Shown here in pieces: positions 34,990 to 46,360 of a stretch of 64,000 nt of DNA (position 1 is its first letter; every line of letters begins with the position of its first letter). The notes beneath the pieces were generated by a model. It did not search any database. It saw only the letters and a list, made by a program, of their open reading frames with translations, and had not been told where the DNA came from. The DNA is from Toxotes chatareus (taxonomy: Eukaryota; Chordata; Actinopteri; Toxotidae), in NCBI GenBank assembly GCA_016801885.1, contig JAFBJY010000297.1, forward strand, positions 62,001-126,000, read 5' to 3'. A program made the translations under genes and the position numbers.

Positions 34990-36791
34990 AGAGCTTTGTT
35001 AGAGGCTTTGACAACTGGCAGCAGCTTCAGAAGAGCCTCCTCTGAAGCAGAGTATTTCTTCAGCTCAAACACGTCCAGATGTTTTTCTGATGACAGTAAG
35101 ATGAAGACCAGAGCTGACCATTGAGCAGGAGACAGTTTATCTGTGGAGAGACGTCCTGAACTCAGGGACTGTTGGATCTGCTCCACTAGAGAACGATCAT
35201 TCAGTTCATTCAGACAGTGGAACAGGTTGATGCTTTGCTCTGCAGAGGGAGTCTCTTCAATCTTCTTCTTGATGTACTGGACTGTTTGCTGATTGGTCTT
35301 TGATCCCCCTCCTGTCTTTGTCAGCAGACCTTGTAGGAGAGTCTGATTGGTCTGCAGTGAAAGACCCAGGAGAAAGCGGAGGAACAAGTCCAGGTGTCCA
35401 TTTGGACTCTGTAAGGCCTTGTCCACAGCCCTCTGGTAGAGCTGTGTTGGATCAGGTTTGTATCTGAACAGTTTAGACCACAGGGAGGTTGATTGTTCTT
35501 CTGACAGCAGATTGACTCCAGACTTGATGAAGGTCAGATGGACATGAAGAGCAGCCAGAAACTCCTGAAGACTCAGATGGACGAAGCAGAACACCTTGTC
35601 CTGGTACAGTCCTCTCTCCTCTTTAAAGACCTGTGTGAACACTCCTGAGTACACTGAGGCTGCTCTGATATCGATGCCACACTCTGTCAGGTCTGATTCA
35701 TAGAAGATCAGGTTTCCTTTCTGCAGCTGCTCAAAAGCCAGTTTTCCCAGAGACTCAATCATCTTTCTGGTCTTTTTACTCCAGTGTGGATCTGTCTCAG
35801 CTCCTCCATCATACTTAACGTTCTTCAGTTTGGACTGAACCACCAGGAAGTGGATGTACATCTCAGTCAGGGTCTTGGGCAGCCCTCCTCCCTCTCTGGT
35901 TTCCAACACATCCTCCAGAACTGTAGCAGTGATCCAGCAGAAGACCGGGATGTGGCACATGATGTGGAGGCTTCGTGAAGTCTTGATGTGGGAGATGATC
36001 CTTCTGACCTGCTCCTCCTCTCTGAACCTCTTCCTGAAGTACTCCTCCTTCTGGGGTCAGTGAACCCTCTGACCTCTGTCACCATGTCAACACACTCAGG
36101 AGGGATCTGATTGGCTGCTGCTTGGTCGTGTGGTTATCCAGAGGCGAGCAGAGGGAAGCAGTTTCCCCTGATGAGGTTTGTCAGCAGCACATCCACTGAG
36201 GTGGACTCTGTAACATCAGTCAGGATCTCAGTGTTGTGGAAGTCCAGAGGAAGTCGACACTCATCCAGACCGTCAAAGATGAACAGAACCTGGACCTCTT
36301 CAAACCTGCAGAGTCCTGCTTCTTTGGTTTCAGTGAAGAACTGACGAACAAGTTCCACCAAGCTGAACTTTTCTCTTTCAGCATATTCAGCTCTCTGAAT
36401 GTGAATGGAAATGTGAAGTGTATGTCCTGGTTGGCTTTGTCTTCAGCCCAGTCCAGAGTCAACTTCTGTGTTAAGACTGTTTTCCCAATGCCAGCCACTC
36501 CCTTTGTCATCACTGTTCTGATTGGTCCATCTCTTCCAGGTGAGGCTTTAAAGATATCTTCTTGTCTGATGCGTGTTTCTGGTCTGGCTGGTTTCCTGGA
36601 TGCTGTTTCAATCTGTCTGACCTCATGTTCATCATTGACCTCTCCAGTCCCTCCCTCTGTGATGTAGAGCTCTGTGTAGATCTGATTCAGAAGGGTTGGG
36701 TTTCCTGCTTTAGAGATCCCCTCAAACACACACTGGAACTTCTTCTTCAGAGTAGATTTAAGTTTACGTTGACAAACTGCAGCATCATGTC
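34990..36791 (-). pseudogene. NLR-B FISNA-NACHT exon, frameshifted
   Basis: Same architecture as 7,601-9,406: FISNA, Walker A GVAGIGKT (about 36,478-36,501), Walker B region, helical end SNKAL/GTAAG. Relative to copy C it lacks one A in the run near 36,370 (after MLKEK), one C in the run near 36,164, two bases near 36,121 and one base near 36,054, so three minus frames are needed. The loss near 36,164 is identical to the one in copy A at 8,780. The exon is 1,802 bases versus 1,806 in A. It is a likely pseudogene. Confidence 0.85.
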
Positions 36792-36956
36792 CTGAATGAA
36801 CAAACAAGAAATAACATCAATGACTGATCCATAAAGAAAACATGACATGTTCATCCCCCTAAAGAACACACATGAACATATGTCCCTCCATGTCTTGAGA
36901 CGTTAGTAAATGTCCCATTTGTCCATCATGTTGAATCTTTAGAGAAATCCTCTTAC

Positions 36957-37185
36957 TGCTGTGCAGACAGTCAGCCAGCTCCTCCTGCTTCATTCTCCTC
37001 AGGAAGTTCACTGTGATCTTCACAAAAGCCTCTCTGCTGCTCCTCCTCTGCTCTTCATCCTCACCATCCAACACCTCCTCGTCTTCCCTCTGACTCGCTG
37101 AGCATTCTGGGTAATCTGGACTCACAACCTTCTGGATCTTCTTCAGCTCCTCCTTCACAAAAGTGACAATGTTCTCCTCCAGCAG
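36957..37185 (-). CDS. NLR-B 229-bp linker exon
   Basis: Counterpart of 9,572-9,800, same length and phases, open frame (LLEENIVTFVKEELKKIQKV, acidic centre, REAFVKITVNFL). It precedes the broken FISNA-NACHT exon, so it would not lead to a full receptor. Confidence 0.75.
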
Positions 37186-37345
37186 CTGGAACAGAAAACT
37201 ATATGAATGACACAATCAAAGTAAAACCATGGAGCCAAACATCAGATCCATGTTGGACACACTGACAATCCACTGCTCTAAAAAGTGCAGCATGGAGATT
37301 ATTGTCAGCACAACAGATGTCAGTAGTTGTTGTCCATGTACAGAC

Positions 37346-37424
37346 CATAAATATGGAGTCCAGGTGTGTTTGATGCTGCTGGGCAGACTGAGCACTGGGA
37401 ACCTCTGAGCTCTCCTGGTCCACT
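37346..37424 (-). CDS. NLR-B 79-bp exon
   Basis: Counterpart of 9,958-10,036 with the same borders; reads VDQESSEVPSAQSAQQHQT and ends DSIFM. Confidence 0.7.
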
Positions 37425-37954
37425 CTGTGGAGAAATCATGAAGAATTAGCTCACATTATGTTTGCAGCATCTGTGAGTGTTTTATGCTTTGTACACAAAC
37501 AACAGCTGCTTTTATGTTCTGTGGTGACTGTCCTGATTAAAGCAAACACTACTGTGCTGTGACATTCTCAATGAGAGGAAACAAGCAATCAGTTGACCTA
37601 GAGTCATCTCAACAAGTCCACCTTTTAAATGATGAGTCTTAAGGACTCACACTGGGTTTAACAGAAGTCTCACCTCTGCTACAGGACACTAACACAAACA
37701 CTGGAACTGGATAGGTGCTGAGTTACAGGGAGTTTTAGTTCTGATCTGAATGACACATATAGGAACATAAGAAGTGCTTTTCTTGAAAAGAGAAACATCA
37801 ACTTTGCCACTAAATCCTGTGTTTCAGCCTGATCATGTTCATATACTGTGTCATTCATGAAGCCTGGAGACAAAACACAATCACTTCATCTTTCATAGAA
37901 GACCAGTTATACAGGACAGCTGTCTGATACATTTTAAACTCAGCTGCAGCTCAC

Positions 37955-38095
37955 TTCTTTGCAGCAGAGGGAGGCTGTCCTTTGAAATTAATCGGGTCAA
38001 ATTTTGACATGTCACTCTTCATGGACACACAGCTGGGCTCAGGTCCATGTTCAGGTCCAGGTCCAGCAGAGTCTGGTGTGTGCTGCTGCTCTGGC
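37955..38095 (-). CDS. NLR-B N-terminal repeat exon
   Basis: Single 141-base copy of the SMKSD-motif exon. The conserved core has changed after PSCVSMKSD to a divergent stretch (HVKI-like in place of RSKDVPI), but QPPSAAK at the end is kept. Borders and phase match A and C. Confidence 0.65.
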
Positions 38096-38207
38096 CTTCA
38101 ACACAACACACACAGAGCTTTGAGTGTGAATAATGATGGTGCAGTGATGTGAGTGCTGAGCTCTGACATGGAGAAGAGTCATGGACAGTTAGAGATCCTC
38201 ATCTCAC

Positions 38208-38292
38208 CTCTGAGCTTTGGTCTGGATCTCATGGTCCCCACACAGACTGCTTTAGGGGAGGGGCCCTCCTCTCTGTCCTCACACTGATTCAT
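38208..38292 (-). pseudogene. NLR-B start exon with 1-base deletion
   Basis: Begins MNQCEDREEGPSPK as in the other copies but is 85 bases rather than 86 or 89: one A is missing from the AAAA run near 38,253, so the frame is lost before the splice donor. Copy B is therefore broken at its first coding exon as well as in the NACHT exon. Confidence 0.7.
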
Positions 38293-39304
38293 GATGCTGA
38301 ATTCACATCCACATCAGCTCACACACACTTTCTACCTTCATCTGGAGAGAAAACACAAATCATTCATCTGCACATCAACTGAAATCCTCCTCTCCATCAT
38401 TTGTCCTGTAGAAATATCAGCTGCTCCTCCACTGATTGGCTCTTCTTTCCTCTTTCATATCTTTCACACATGATTCAGAGACGACCATTTCCATTCACTG
38501 ACACACAGATGGACTGAGATCCACTGATTTTATCTGACAATCTGTTTGTCTGCAGTGTTTCTGTAGAAAATGACTCGATGAAACAAGCTGCAGGTGATTA
38601 TTCCACACAAAACAACTGAGACTCAATTTCTCCTCAATATTATTCCAGGGGCTCTTTTAGTTGGGGCCCCTGGCACTTTCCTGCCTTTTCTAATAGTAAA
38701 GTCTGAACTATATGAAGCAGCAACAACAAACCAAAACCAAACCAAACAGCGGAGACACAGATAGACATCAATAAAAACAGTAAATATGTCCTGACAGACA
38801 GTTTTTCTGTTTGTACTGTGACCAGCCACAGAGATATAATCACCTATCAGAGCTGCTGAGATGCTTTATTGTGAGAGTATTTGTGGATTTGGGTCTTTAT
38901 CATCTAATTCATCAGATAGAGTTTGTCCTGATAGGACCAGGAGGCCTCTGACTCTGTGGATGGAGTGTTAACTGTCTCTCTGAAAATCACATAGAGCCTG
39001 AAAAACCCTGTCAGTCCCTCTGAGCTCAGTCCCGTAGAGTTCATCTAATGACAGAGAAAGTCAGAGCTGTTCTCCAGCCGCTGTCCGGCCGAGCTCAGAC
39101 CGCATTTAGCGGCTCAGACTGCGGGAGAGCAGCGGCTCAGGTCCGCCTCCTCCACAGGCTGATTCAGGCAGGAAAAGCTGCCTTCAGTCAGCAGTAAGTG
39201 GAGCCACAGACTAACAAAGGCTCCGTGTTCAGCTACTGACCATCAGCTCACTCTGCTTCTACTCTGACTCCACCGCTTCTACTGCAAATATCCACACAAC
39301 ATAG
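38293..39304 (-). other. Upstream region of NLR-B up to the foldback insertion
   Basis: Matches copy A 11,151-11,242 plus 12,401-13,233. It includes the GC-rich patch at 39,075-39,150. No gene. Confidence 0.5.
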
Positions 39305-39335
39305 CGGAAAATGAATGAAGAGACACAAATCGCTG

Positions 39336-39365
39336 CGTCTCTTCGCAGCGGTTTGCGAAGAGACG
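39336..39365. other. Perfect 12-bp hairpin at left edge of the foldback element
   Basis: CGTCTCTTCGCA, six-base loop GCGGTT, then the exact reverse complement. It lies outside the part of the left end that matches the right end. Confidence 0.7.
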
Positions 39366-39779
39366 GACCTCTAACGGGCGCGGTAAAATTGGTTTTATAT
39401 TCGATATTCGCGCGTTTATTGTCTTTTCTAACCTTAATAGCGTCATGAAAACTGCACCATTTTCTTCAAGCTTGGCATTATTTTGTAGAAATAAGTAAGC
39501 GAGACATTTCACAGCTCACATCAAGTCACTATCCTCAGTGGTTGGGGCGAAAACTCAAAGAAACAACGTTGAAAGTCCTTCCGAGTGCCGTATCGCATAC
39601 GGAGCGTTTAGGGACCATCGCCAAATTTCAACTTCGGATTTTTCACTTCGGACAAATAATAATAAGAATAATAAAAAAAATAATAAATAATGGCAACAAC
39701 ACACATATAGTCAAGACTCACTCAGAAGGTTTTTATTCATATAATTAAAATAATTTGAACATATTACAGACATAATGAG

Positions 39780-41610
39780 TGTTCATTGGGCATGTTTTAT
39801 GCATATTACTTACTGGAATTCCAACCTATCGACACCAATCTACTTCATATCTGTTCTTAGAGTCAGTTTTGATATTTCACAACCATTAACTTCCAGAAAA
39901 ATGCTGTCTAATGCATCCCAGAAACAATTGACTTGCATTGGGCATGTTTATGCATATTACTTGATATTATTTTGAAATAGCTCACTGTAATTTAAACCTA
40001 TCGACACCAATCTACTTCTTATCTGTCTTTAAGCTCATTATAGATATTTCACAACCATTATCTCCTAGAAAAATACACTTTAATACATCCCAGAAACAAT
40101 TGACTTGCATTGGGCATGTTTATGCATATTACTTGATTTTATTTTGAAATAGCTCACTGGAATTGAAACTTATCAACAACAATCTACTTCTTATCTGTTC
40201 TTAAGCTCATTATAGATATTCCACAACCATTATCTCCTAGAAAAATACACTTTAATACATCCCAGAAACAATTGACTTGCATTGGACATGCTTTATGCAT
40301 ATTTCTTCATTTTATTTTGAAATAGCTCACTGGAATTTCAACCTACCAACACCAATCCACTTCCTATCTGTTCTTAGGGTCAGTTTTGATATTTCACAAC
40401 CATTAACTCCCAGAAAACTGCAGTCTAATTCATCCCAGAAACAATGAGTGATCATTGGGCATGTTTTATGAATATTACTTGATTTTATTTTGAAATAGCT
40501 CACTGGAATTTCAACCTATCACACCAATCTACTTCCTATCTGTTCTTAAGGTCAGTTTTGATCTTTCACAACCATTATCTCCTAGAAAAATACAGTTTAA
40601 TACATCCCAGAAACAATTGACTTGCATTGGACATGCTTTATGCTTATTTCTTCGTTTTATTTTGAAATAGCTCACTGGAATTTCAAACTATCAACACCAA
40701 TTTACTTTTTATCTGTCTTTAAGCTCATTATAGATATTTCACAACCATTATCTCCTAGAAAAATACACTTTAATACATCCCAGACATATTGACTGTTCAT
40801 TGGGCATGTTTCTTGATTTTATTTTGAAATACCTCACTGGAAATAAAACTTATCAACACCAATCTACTTCTTATCTGTTCTTGAGCTCATTATAGATATT
40901 TCACAACCATTAACTCCCAGAAAAATGCTGTCTAATTCATCCCAGAAATAATAACGTGCATTGGACATGTTTTATGCATATTACTTGATTTTATTTTGAA
41001 ATAGCTCACTGGAATTTCAACCTATCCACACCAATCTACTTCTTATCTGTCTTTAAGCTCATTATAGATATTTCACAACCATTATCTCCTAGAAAAAATA
41101 CACTTTAATACATCCCAGACATATTAACTGTTCGTTGGGCATGTTTCTTGATTTTATTTTGAAATAGCTCACTGGAATTTAAACTTATCAACACCAATCT
41201 GCTTCTTATCTGTTCTTAAGGTCAGTTTTGATATTTCACAATCATTATCTCCCAGAAAAATGCAGTTTAATACATCCCAGAAACAACTGACTTGCATTGG
41301 ACATGCGTTATGCATATTTTTGATATTATTTTGAAATAGCTCACTGGAATTTAAACTTATCAACACCAATCTACTTCTTATCTGTTCTTAAGCTCTTTAC
41401 AGATGTTTCACAACCATTATCTTCCAGAAAAATGCAGTTTAAAACATCCCAGAAACAATTGACTTGCATTGGACATGTTTTATGCATATTTTTTGATTTT
41501 ATTTTGAAATAGCTCACTGGAATTTAAATTTATCAACACCAATCTACCTCCTATCTGTTCTTAAGCTCTTTACAGATATTTCACAACCATTATCTCCCAG
41601 GAAAATACAG
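39780..41610 (+). repeat. Left arm array of ~173-bp units (about 11)
   Basis: The landmark AGCTCACTGG recurs at 40,151, 40,324, 40,497, 40,669, 41,003, 41,166, 41,338 and 41,511, with variants at 39,979 and 40,831. Spacing is 172-173 bp, with two shorter units of 162-163 bp. Units contain CATCCCAGAAACAATTGACT and ATGTTTTATGCATATT. They do not encode protein. Confidence 0.9.
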
Positions 41611-42120
41611 TTGTGCATGTTTTAAGCATATTTCTTTGTTGAAAAACAGTACAATATGTGTATGATCTTGTCATTTATTTTTTAAGTGCAAACAGCAAAA
41701 CATCATTCAAGAAATAAACATCAAACATTTTCACACACGCAAAATTTTTTGGTAGAATAAATTTTGTTTTATATGTGACTAAAGTACACTGTCAGCAACT
41801 CTTGCAACATAGATATTACAACATACATTACAACATTTCACAACATAGTGAGGGCCTTAACATCGTACTGTGGGTAGCAGATTCTTTGAACTGAACTTCG
41901 CCCTTGCTATTCTTTTCAGTGATGCCCCTTGTTCCACCTGTAAATGAGTGAATTAGTTTGCCTAAATGTTATAATTAGTTGGAGAGGTGTTATACATTTA
42001 ACAATACATTTTCAATGTCACTGTTGAAGTTTTCTGACACATAATACCTTGTTGAGATCAACAGAGGCCACACTGCCATTTTGATGATGTCGCAGTGTTT
42101 TCCTTATCCCACTCTGCATC
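41611..42120. other. Central spacer of the foldback element
   Basis: AT-rich single-copy sequence between the arms with no coding frame of note. Confidence 0.6.
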
Positions 42121-45100
42121 ATCATGCCCAATGAACAGTCAATATGTCTGGGATGTATTAAAGTGTATTTTTCTAGGAGATAATGGTTGTGGAATATCTA
42201 TGATGAGCTTAAGAACAGATAAGAAGTAGATTGTTGTTGATAAGTTTCAATTCCAGTGAGCTATTTCAAAATAATATCAAGAAATATGCATACAGCATGT
42301 CCTGATTGTGAGAAAGTGGTCAGAGTGGACGATGGAGACACATGGTTGAAGTCCCCCGAGATAAGGAAAAGGGCATGAGGGTGCTGTGTCTGCAGTCTGC
42401 TGACTGCTGAGTGAAGGACATCAAGGGCCGTGTCGCTATTTGCAGAGGGGGGGGCATACACCGCAATAATAACAACATGCGAGAATTCCCTCGGTAAATA
42501 ATATGGCCTCATGCTAATAGCTAGCAGCTCAATGTCTTTACAGCAGAGTTGTTCTTTAACAGTGATGTGCCCAGGGTTACACCACCTGTTGTTTACAAAC
42601 ACAGCTAGCCCTCCACCCTTCCTCTTACCGCTCTCCACTGTCCTGTCCGACCGCACCAAGAGAAATCCATCCAGGGCTATGTTGGTGTCCGGAGTTAGCG
42701 CGTTCAGCCATGTCTCCGTAAACATCATGATGCTGCTCTCTCGGTATTCCCTCTGGTGCCGGGTCAGCGCCGCCAGCTCGTCCATCTTGTTGGGAAGAGA
42801 TCTCACGTTCCCCATGACTACAGACGGAAGAACCGGTCTGTATCTTCTCCTCCTAGCCTGACGCCGAACTCCGGCACGACATCCCCGTCTCCTCCTTCTC
42901 AGTTCACGGGGGACGTCGGGTCTCTCCTGGGCAGCACCGCTGTGTTACGAAGCGCCATCAGCTGATCCCTAGTGTAAACAATGGGTCCATGGCCGCGATC
43001 TCCGGACGCAAGCACGGACGACAAAAGTAATAAAAGAACAAAGACCAGGGCAAAAACTGCGACTTTGGTCCTCATAGTGCAGTTAAGGTAAAGAGAAAAG
43101 TTTAACTAATAGATAAAAACTATTAAAAAACTAATAAGAGCTAAGAAAGGGAAAAAGCTCAACGGTGAGCAGGAGCTGCTGTAACTTGCGGCCACTGGGG
43201 GGGCAGCGCAAGCGAAAAAAAAAAAAAAAAAAAAAAAAGTAATATGCATAAACATGCCCAATGCAAGTCAATTGTTTCTGGGATGTATTAAAGTGTATTT
43301 TTCTAGGAGATAATGGTTGTGAAAGATCAAAACTGACCCTAAGAACAGATAGGAAGTGGATTGGTGTTGATAGGTTGAAATTCCAGTGAGCTATTTCAAA
43401 ATAAAATCATGTAATATGCATAAAACATGCCCAATGCAAGTCAATTGTTTCTGGGATGAATTAGACTGCATTTTTCTAGGAGATAATGGTTGTGAAAGAT
43501 CAAAACTGACCCTAAGAACAGATAGGAAGTGGATTGGTGTTGATAGGTTGAAATTCCAGTGAGCTATTTCAAAATAAAATCATGTAATATGCATAAAACA
43601 TGCCCAATGCAAGTCAATTGTTTCTGGGATGAATTAGACTGCATTTTTCTAGGAGATAATGGTTGTGAAAGATCAAAACTGACCCTAAGAACAGATAGGA
43701 AGTGGATTGGTGTTGGTAGGTTGAAATTCCAGTGAGCTATTTCAAAATAAAATGAAGAAATATGCATAAAGCATGCCCAATGCAAGTCAGTTGTTTCTGG
43801 GATGTATTAAAGTGTATTTTTCTAGGAGATAATGGTTGTGAAAGATCTATAATGAGCTTAAAGACAGATAAGAAGTAGATTGGTGTGGATAGGTTGAAAT
43901 TCCAGTGAGCTATTTCAAAATAAAATCAAGTAATATTCATAAAACATGCCCAATGATCACTCATTGTTTCTGGGATGAATTAGACTGCATTTTTCTGGGA
44001 GTTAATGGTTGTGAAATATCAAAACTGACCCTAAGAACAGATAGGAAGTGGATTGGTGTTGGTAGGTTGAAATTCCAGTGAGCTATTTCAAAATAAAATG
44101 AAGAAATAAGCATAAAGCATGTCCAATGCAAGTCAATTGTTTCTGGGATGTATTAAACTGTATTTTTCTAGGAGATAATGGTTGTGAAAGATCAAAACTG
44201 ACCTTAAGAACAGATAGGAAGTAGATTGGTGTGGATAGGTTGAAATTCCAGTGAGCTATTTCAAAATAAAATCAAGTAATATTCATAAAACATGCCCAAT
44301 GATCACTCATTGTTTCTGGGATGAATTAGACTGCATTTTTCTGGGAGTTAATGGTTGTGAAATATCAAAACTGACCCCAAGAACAGATAGGAAGTGGATT
44401 GGTGTTGGTAGGTTGAAATTCCAGTGAGCTATTTCAAAATAAAATGAAGAAATAAGCATAAAGCATGTCCAATGCAAGTCAGTTGTTTCTGGGATGTATT
44501 AAACTGTATTTTTCTAGGAGATAATGGTTGTGGAATATCTATAATGAGCTTAAGAACAGATAAGAAGTAGATTGTTGTTGATAAGTTTCAATTCCAGTGA
44601 GGTATTTCAAAATAATATCAAGAGATATGCATACAGCATGTCCAATGAACAGTCATTGTTTCTGGGATGTATTAAAGTGTATTTTCTGGAAGATAATGGT
44701 TGTGAAAGATCAAAACTGACCTTAAGAACAGATAGGAAGTAGATTGGTGTGGATACGTTGAAATTCCAGTGAGCTATTTCAAAATAAAATCAAGTAATAT
44801 GCATACACATGCCCAATGAACAGTCATTGTTTCTGGGATGAATTAGACTGCATTTTTCTGGGAGTTAATGGTTGTGAAATATCAAAACTGACCCTAAGAA
44901 CAGATAGGAAGTGGATTGGTGTTGGTAGGTTTAAATTCCAGTGAGCTATTTCAAAATAAAATCAAGTAATATGCATAAAACATGCCCGATGCACGTCATT
45001 GTTTCTGGGATGTTTTAAACTGCATTTTCTGGGAGTTAATGGTTGTGAAATATCAAAACTGACTCTAAGGACAGATAGGAAGTAGATTGGTGTCGATAGG

Positions 45101-45150
45101 TTGGAATTCCAGTAAGTAATATGCATAAAACATGCCCAATGAACACTCAT
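42121..45150 (-). repeat. Right arm array of ~173-bp units, split by a LINE piece
   Basis: Same unit as the left arm in reverse orientation. GAGCTATTTC recurs at 43,388, 43,561, 43,734, 43,907, 44,080 and about 44,253, exactly 173 bp apart. One unit (42,121-42,300) lies left of the inserted LINE fragment, the rest right of it. Two consecutive unit pairs from about 43,920 to 44,615 repeat as a ~346-bp dimer. Confidence 0.9.
42300..43240 (-). mobile_element. LINE 5' fragment with endonuclease domain, inside foldback arm
   Basis: Minus-strand LINE 5' region. From about 43,080 comes a leader peptide-like MRTKVAVFALVFVLLL and YTRDQLMALRNTAVL; from 42,815 an apurinic-type endonuclease, GNVRSLPNKMDELAAL, FTETWLNALTPD, RKGGGLAVFVNN, and VIIAVYAPPSAN to ISGDFNH. 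This enzyme nicks target DNA in L2/CR1-type LINEs. The frame leaves LINE sequence at about 42,310 and enters repeat-unit DNA. On the other side is a run of about 24 A on plus (43,216-43,239), next to the LINE 5' end. Confidence 0.75.
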
Positions 45151-45560
45151 TATGTCTGTAATATGTTCAAATTATTTTTTATTATATGAATAAAAACATT
45201 CTGAGTGAGTTTTGACTATTTGTGTGTTGTTGCCATTATTAATTTATCTATTTATTATTATTATTATTATTTTTCGAAGTGAAAAATCCGAAGTTGAAAT
45301 TTGGCGATGGTCCCTAAACGCTCCGTATGCGATACGGCACTCGGAAGGACATTCAACGTTGTCTCTTTGAGTTTTCGCCCCAACCACTGAGGATAGTGAC
45401 TTCATGTGAGCTGTGAAATGTCTGGCTTACTTATTTCTACAAAATAATGCCAAGCTGGAAGAAAATGGTGCAGTTTTCATCACGCTATTAAGGTTAGAAA
45501 CGGCAATAAAGACGCGAATGTCGAATATAAAACCAATTTCACTTCGGTCCTCTGGCGGAC

Positions 45561-45719
45561 CTCTTCCTGCCTCATCTTTACAGTGACAACTCAGAGTCTA
45601 CACAACCAAATACCTCAACGCAGTTTAAAAAACAAAAATACAAAAAACTAGAACATCAGATAATTCAGGTAACTACAGGAAGTGTTAACGAGTAAAACAT
45701 TAAAAGTGCGGACATTTAC
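45561..45719 (-). other. NLR-B upstream region resumed after the foldback element
   Basis: Matches copy A 13,245-13,428; ends at the leader exon. Confidence 0.6.
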
Positions 45720-45781
45720 CTTCAGACGGAGAAAATAATCCGCGCCACAAACTTCGGTCAAAGTGAAAGTAAACTTTCAGC
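45720..45781 (-). other. Putative untranslated leader exon of NLR-B
   Basis: Same leader segment and GTAAATGTC donor as 13,429-13,489. It now lies 7.4 kb from the start exon instead of 2.3 kb because of the foldback insertion. Confidence 0.5.
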
Positions 45782-45799
45782 TACCGTGGAGTACAGTGA

Positions 45800-46360
45800 T
45801 GGGAATTCCGACTCTTTTAAGAGATCCGGTTCTTATGGCTCGGCTCACTAAGAAGAGCAGCTCTTTTCGGCTCCCAAGTGACTCACCAGATGTATTTGTT
45901 GCTTAAATTAATTTATTACTAAAATAAAGTAAAATTAATTACCAATGTGCAAAACATACATTATATCAAGTGTTTATTATTTATATGGCTTGGCTAAACA
46001 TTGATTATTATAGGAAATATGCTGTAAAAAGAATTTAATGGAGGCTGTGCACTGTGTAAAATGGCAACAAAGGTGACACATGATATATCCAATAAAAATG
46101 ATGGTCATAGATGAGCTCTGGACTGACTTACAGCCAGGGGATGCACTGTAAAATATTACAACAGTGTAATGAACTCGTAAAAAATAAAAAGCAGATGTAC
46201 TGTAAAGTGGAAGTTAGACTGCACTGTTAAAAACACAACAACCAGGGTGACAACGTGGAAAACATCACAAGGGAAAGGACTGTCAGAAATATATGATGCA
46301 GTGTGAAAATGAAAACGACGAATGACAACATCAGCAGTAAAAGTACACAAGTAAGCCTGG
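45800..46360. other. Intergenic, DNA-transposon debris
   Basis: Starts GGAATTCCGACTCTTTTAAG with GAGC/GCTC palindromic stretches typical of small fish DNA elements; no partner end found. Further right nothing is recognised. Confidence 0.35.

Larger units (their letters stand above)
39305..45560. mobile_element. Foldback-like element, ~6.3 kb, no transposase
   Basis: The sequence interrupts a segment continuous in copy A (13,225-13,250). Its ends are long inverted repeats: from about 39,390 and 45,540 inward, the two sides match in reverse for about 450 bp, including AATTGGTTTTATATTCG and a CCGTATcgcATACGG palindrome on each side (about 39,587 and 45,325). Inside these, each arm is an array of ~173-bp units, inverted between left (39,780-41,610) and right (42,121-45,150). 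The ~500-bp centre has no gene. Such architecture is known for foldback transposons. No transposase is seen. GCGGA occurs at both edges as a possible short target duplication. Confidence 0.7.

Noticed and set aside
39780..45150. Regular repeats with constant spacing, CRISPR-like at first glance
   Set aside because: The repeated unit fills the whole ~173-bp period with no unique spacers, and the context is vertebrate. It is a satellite-like array.
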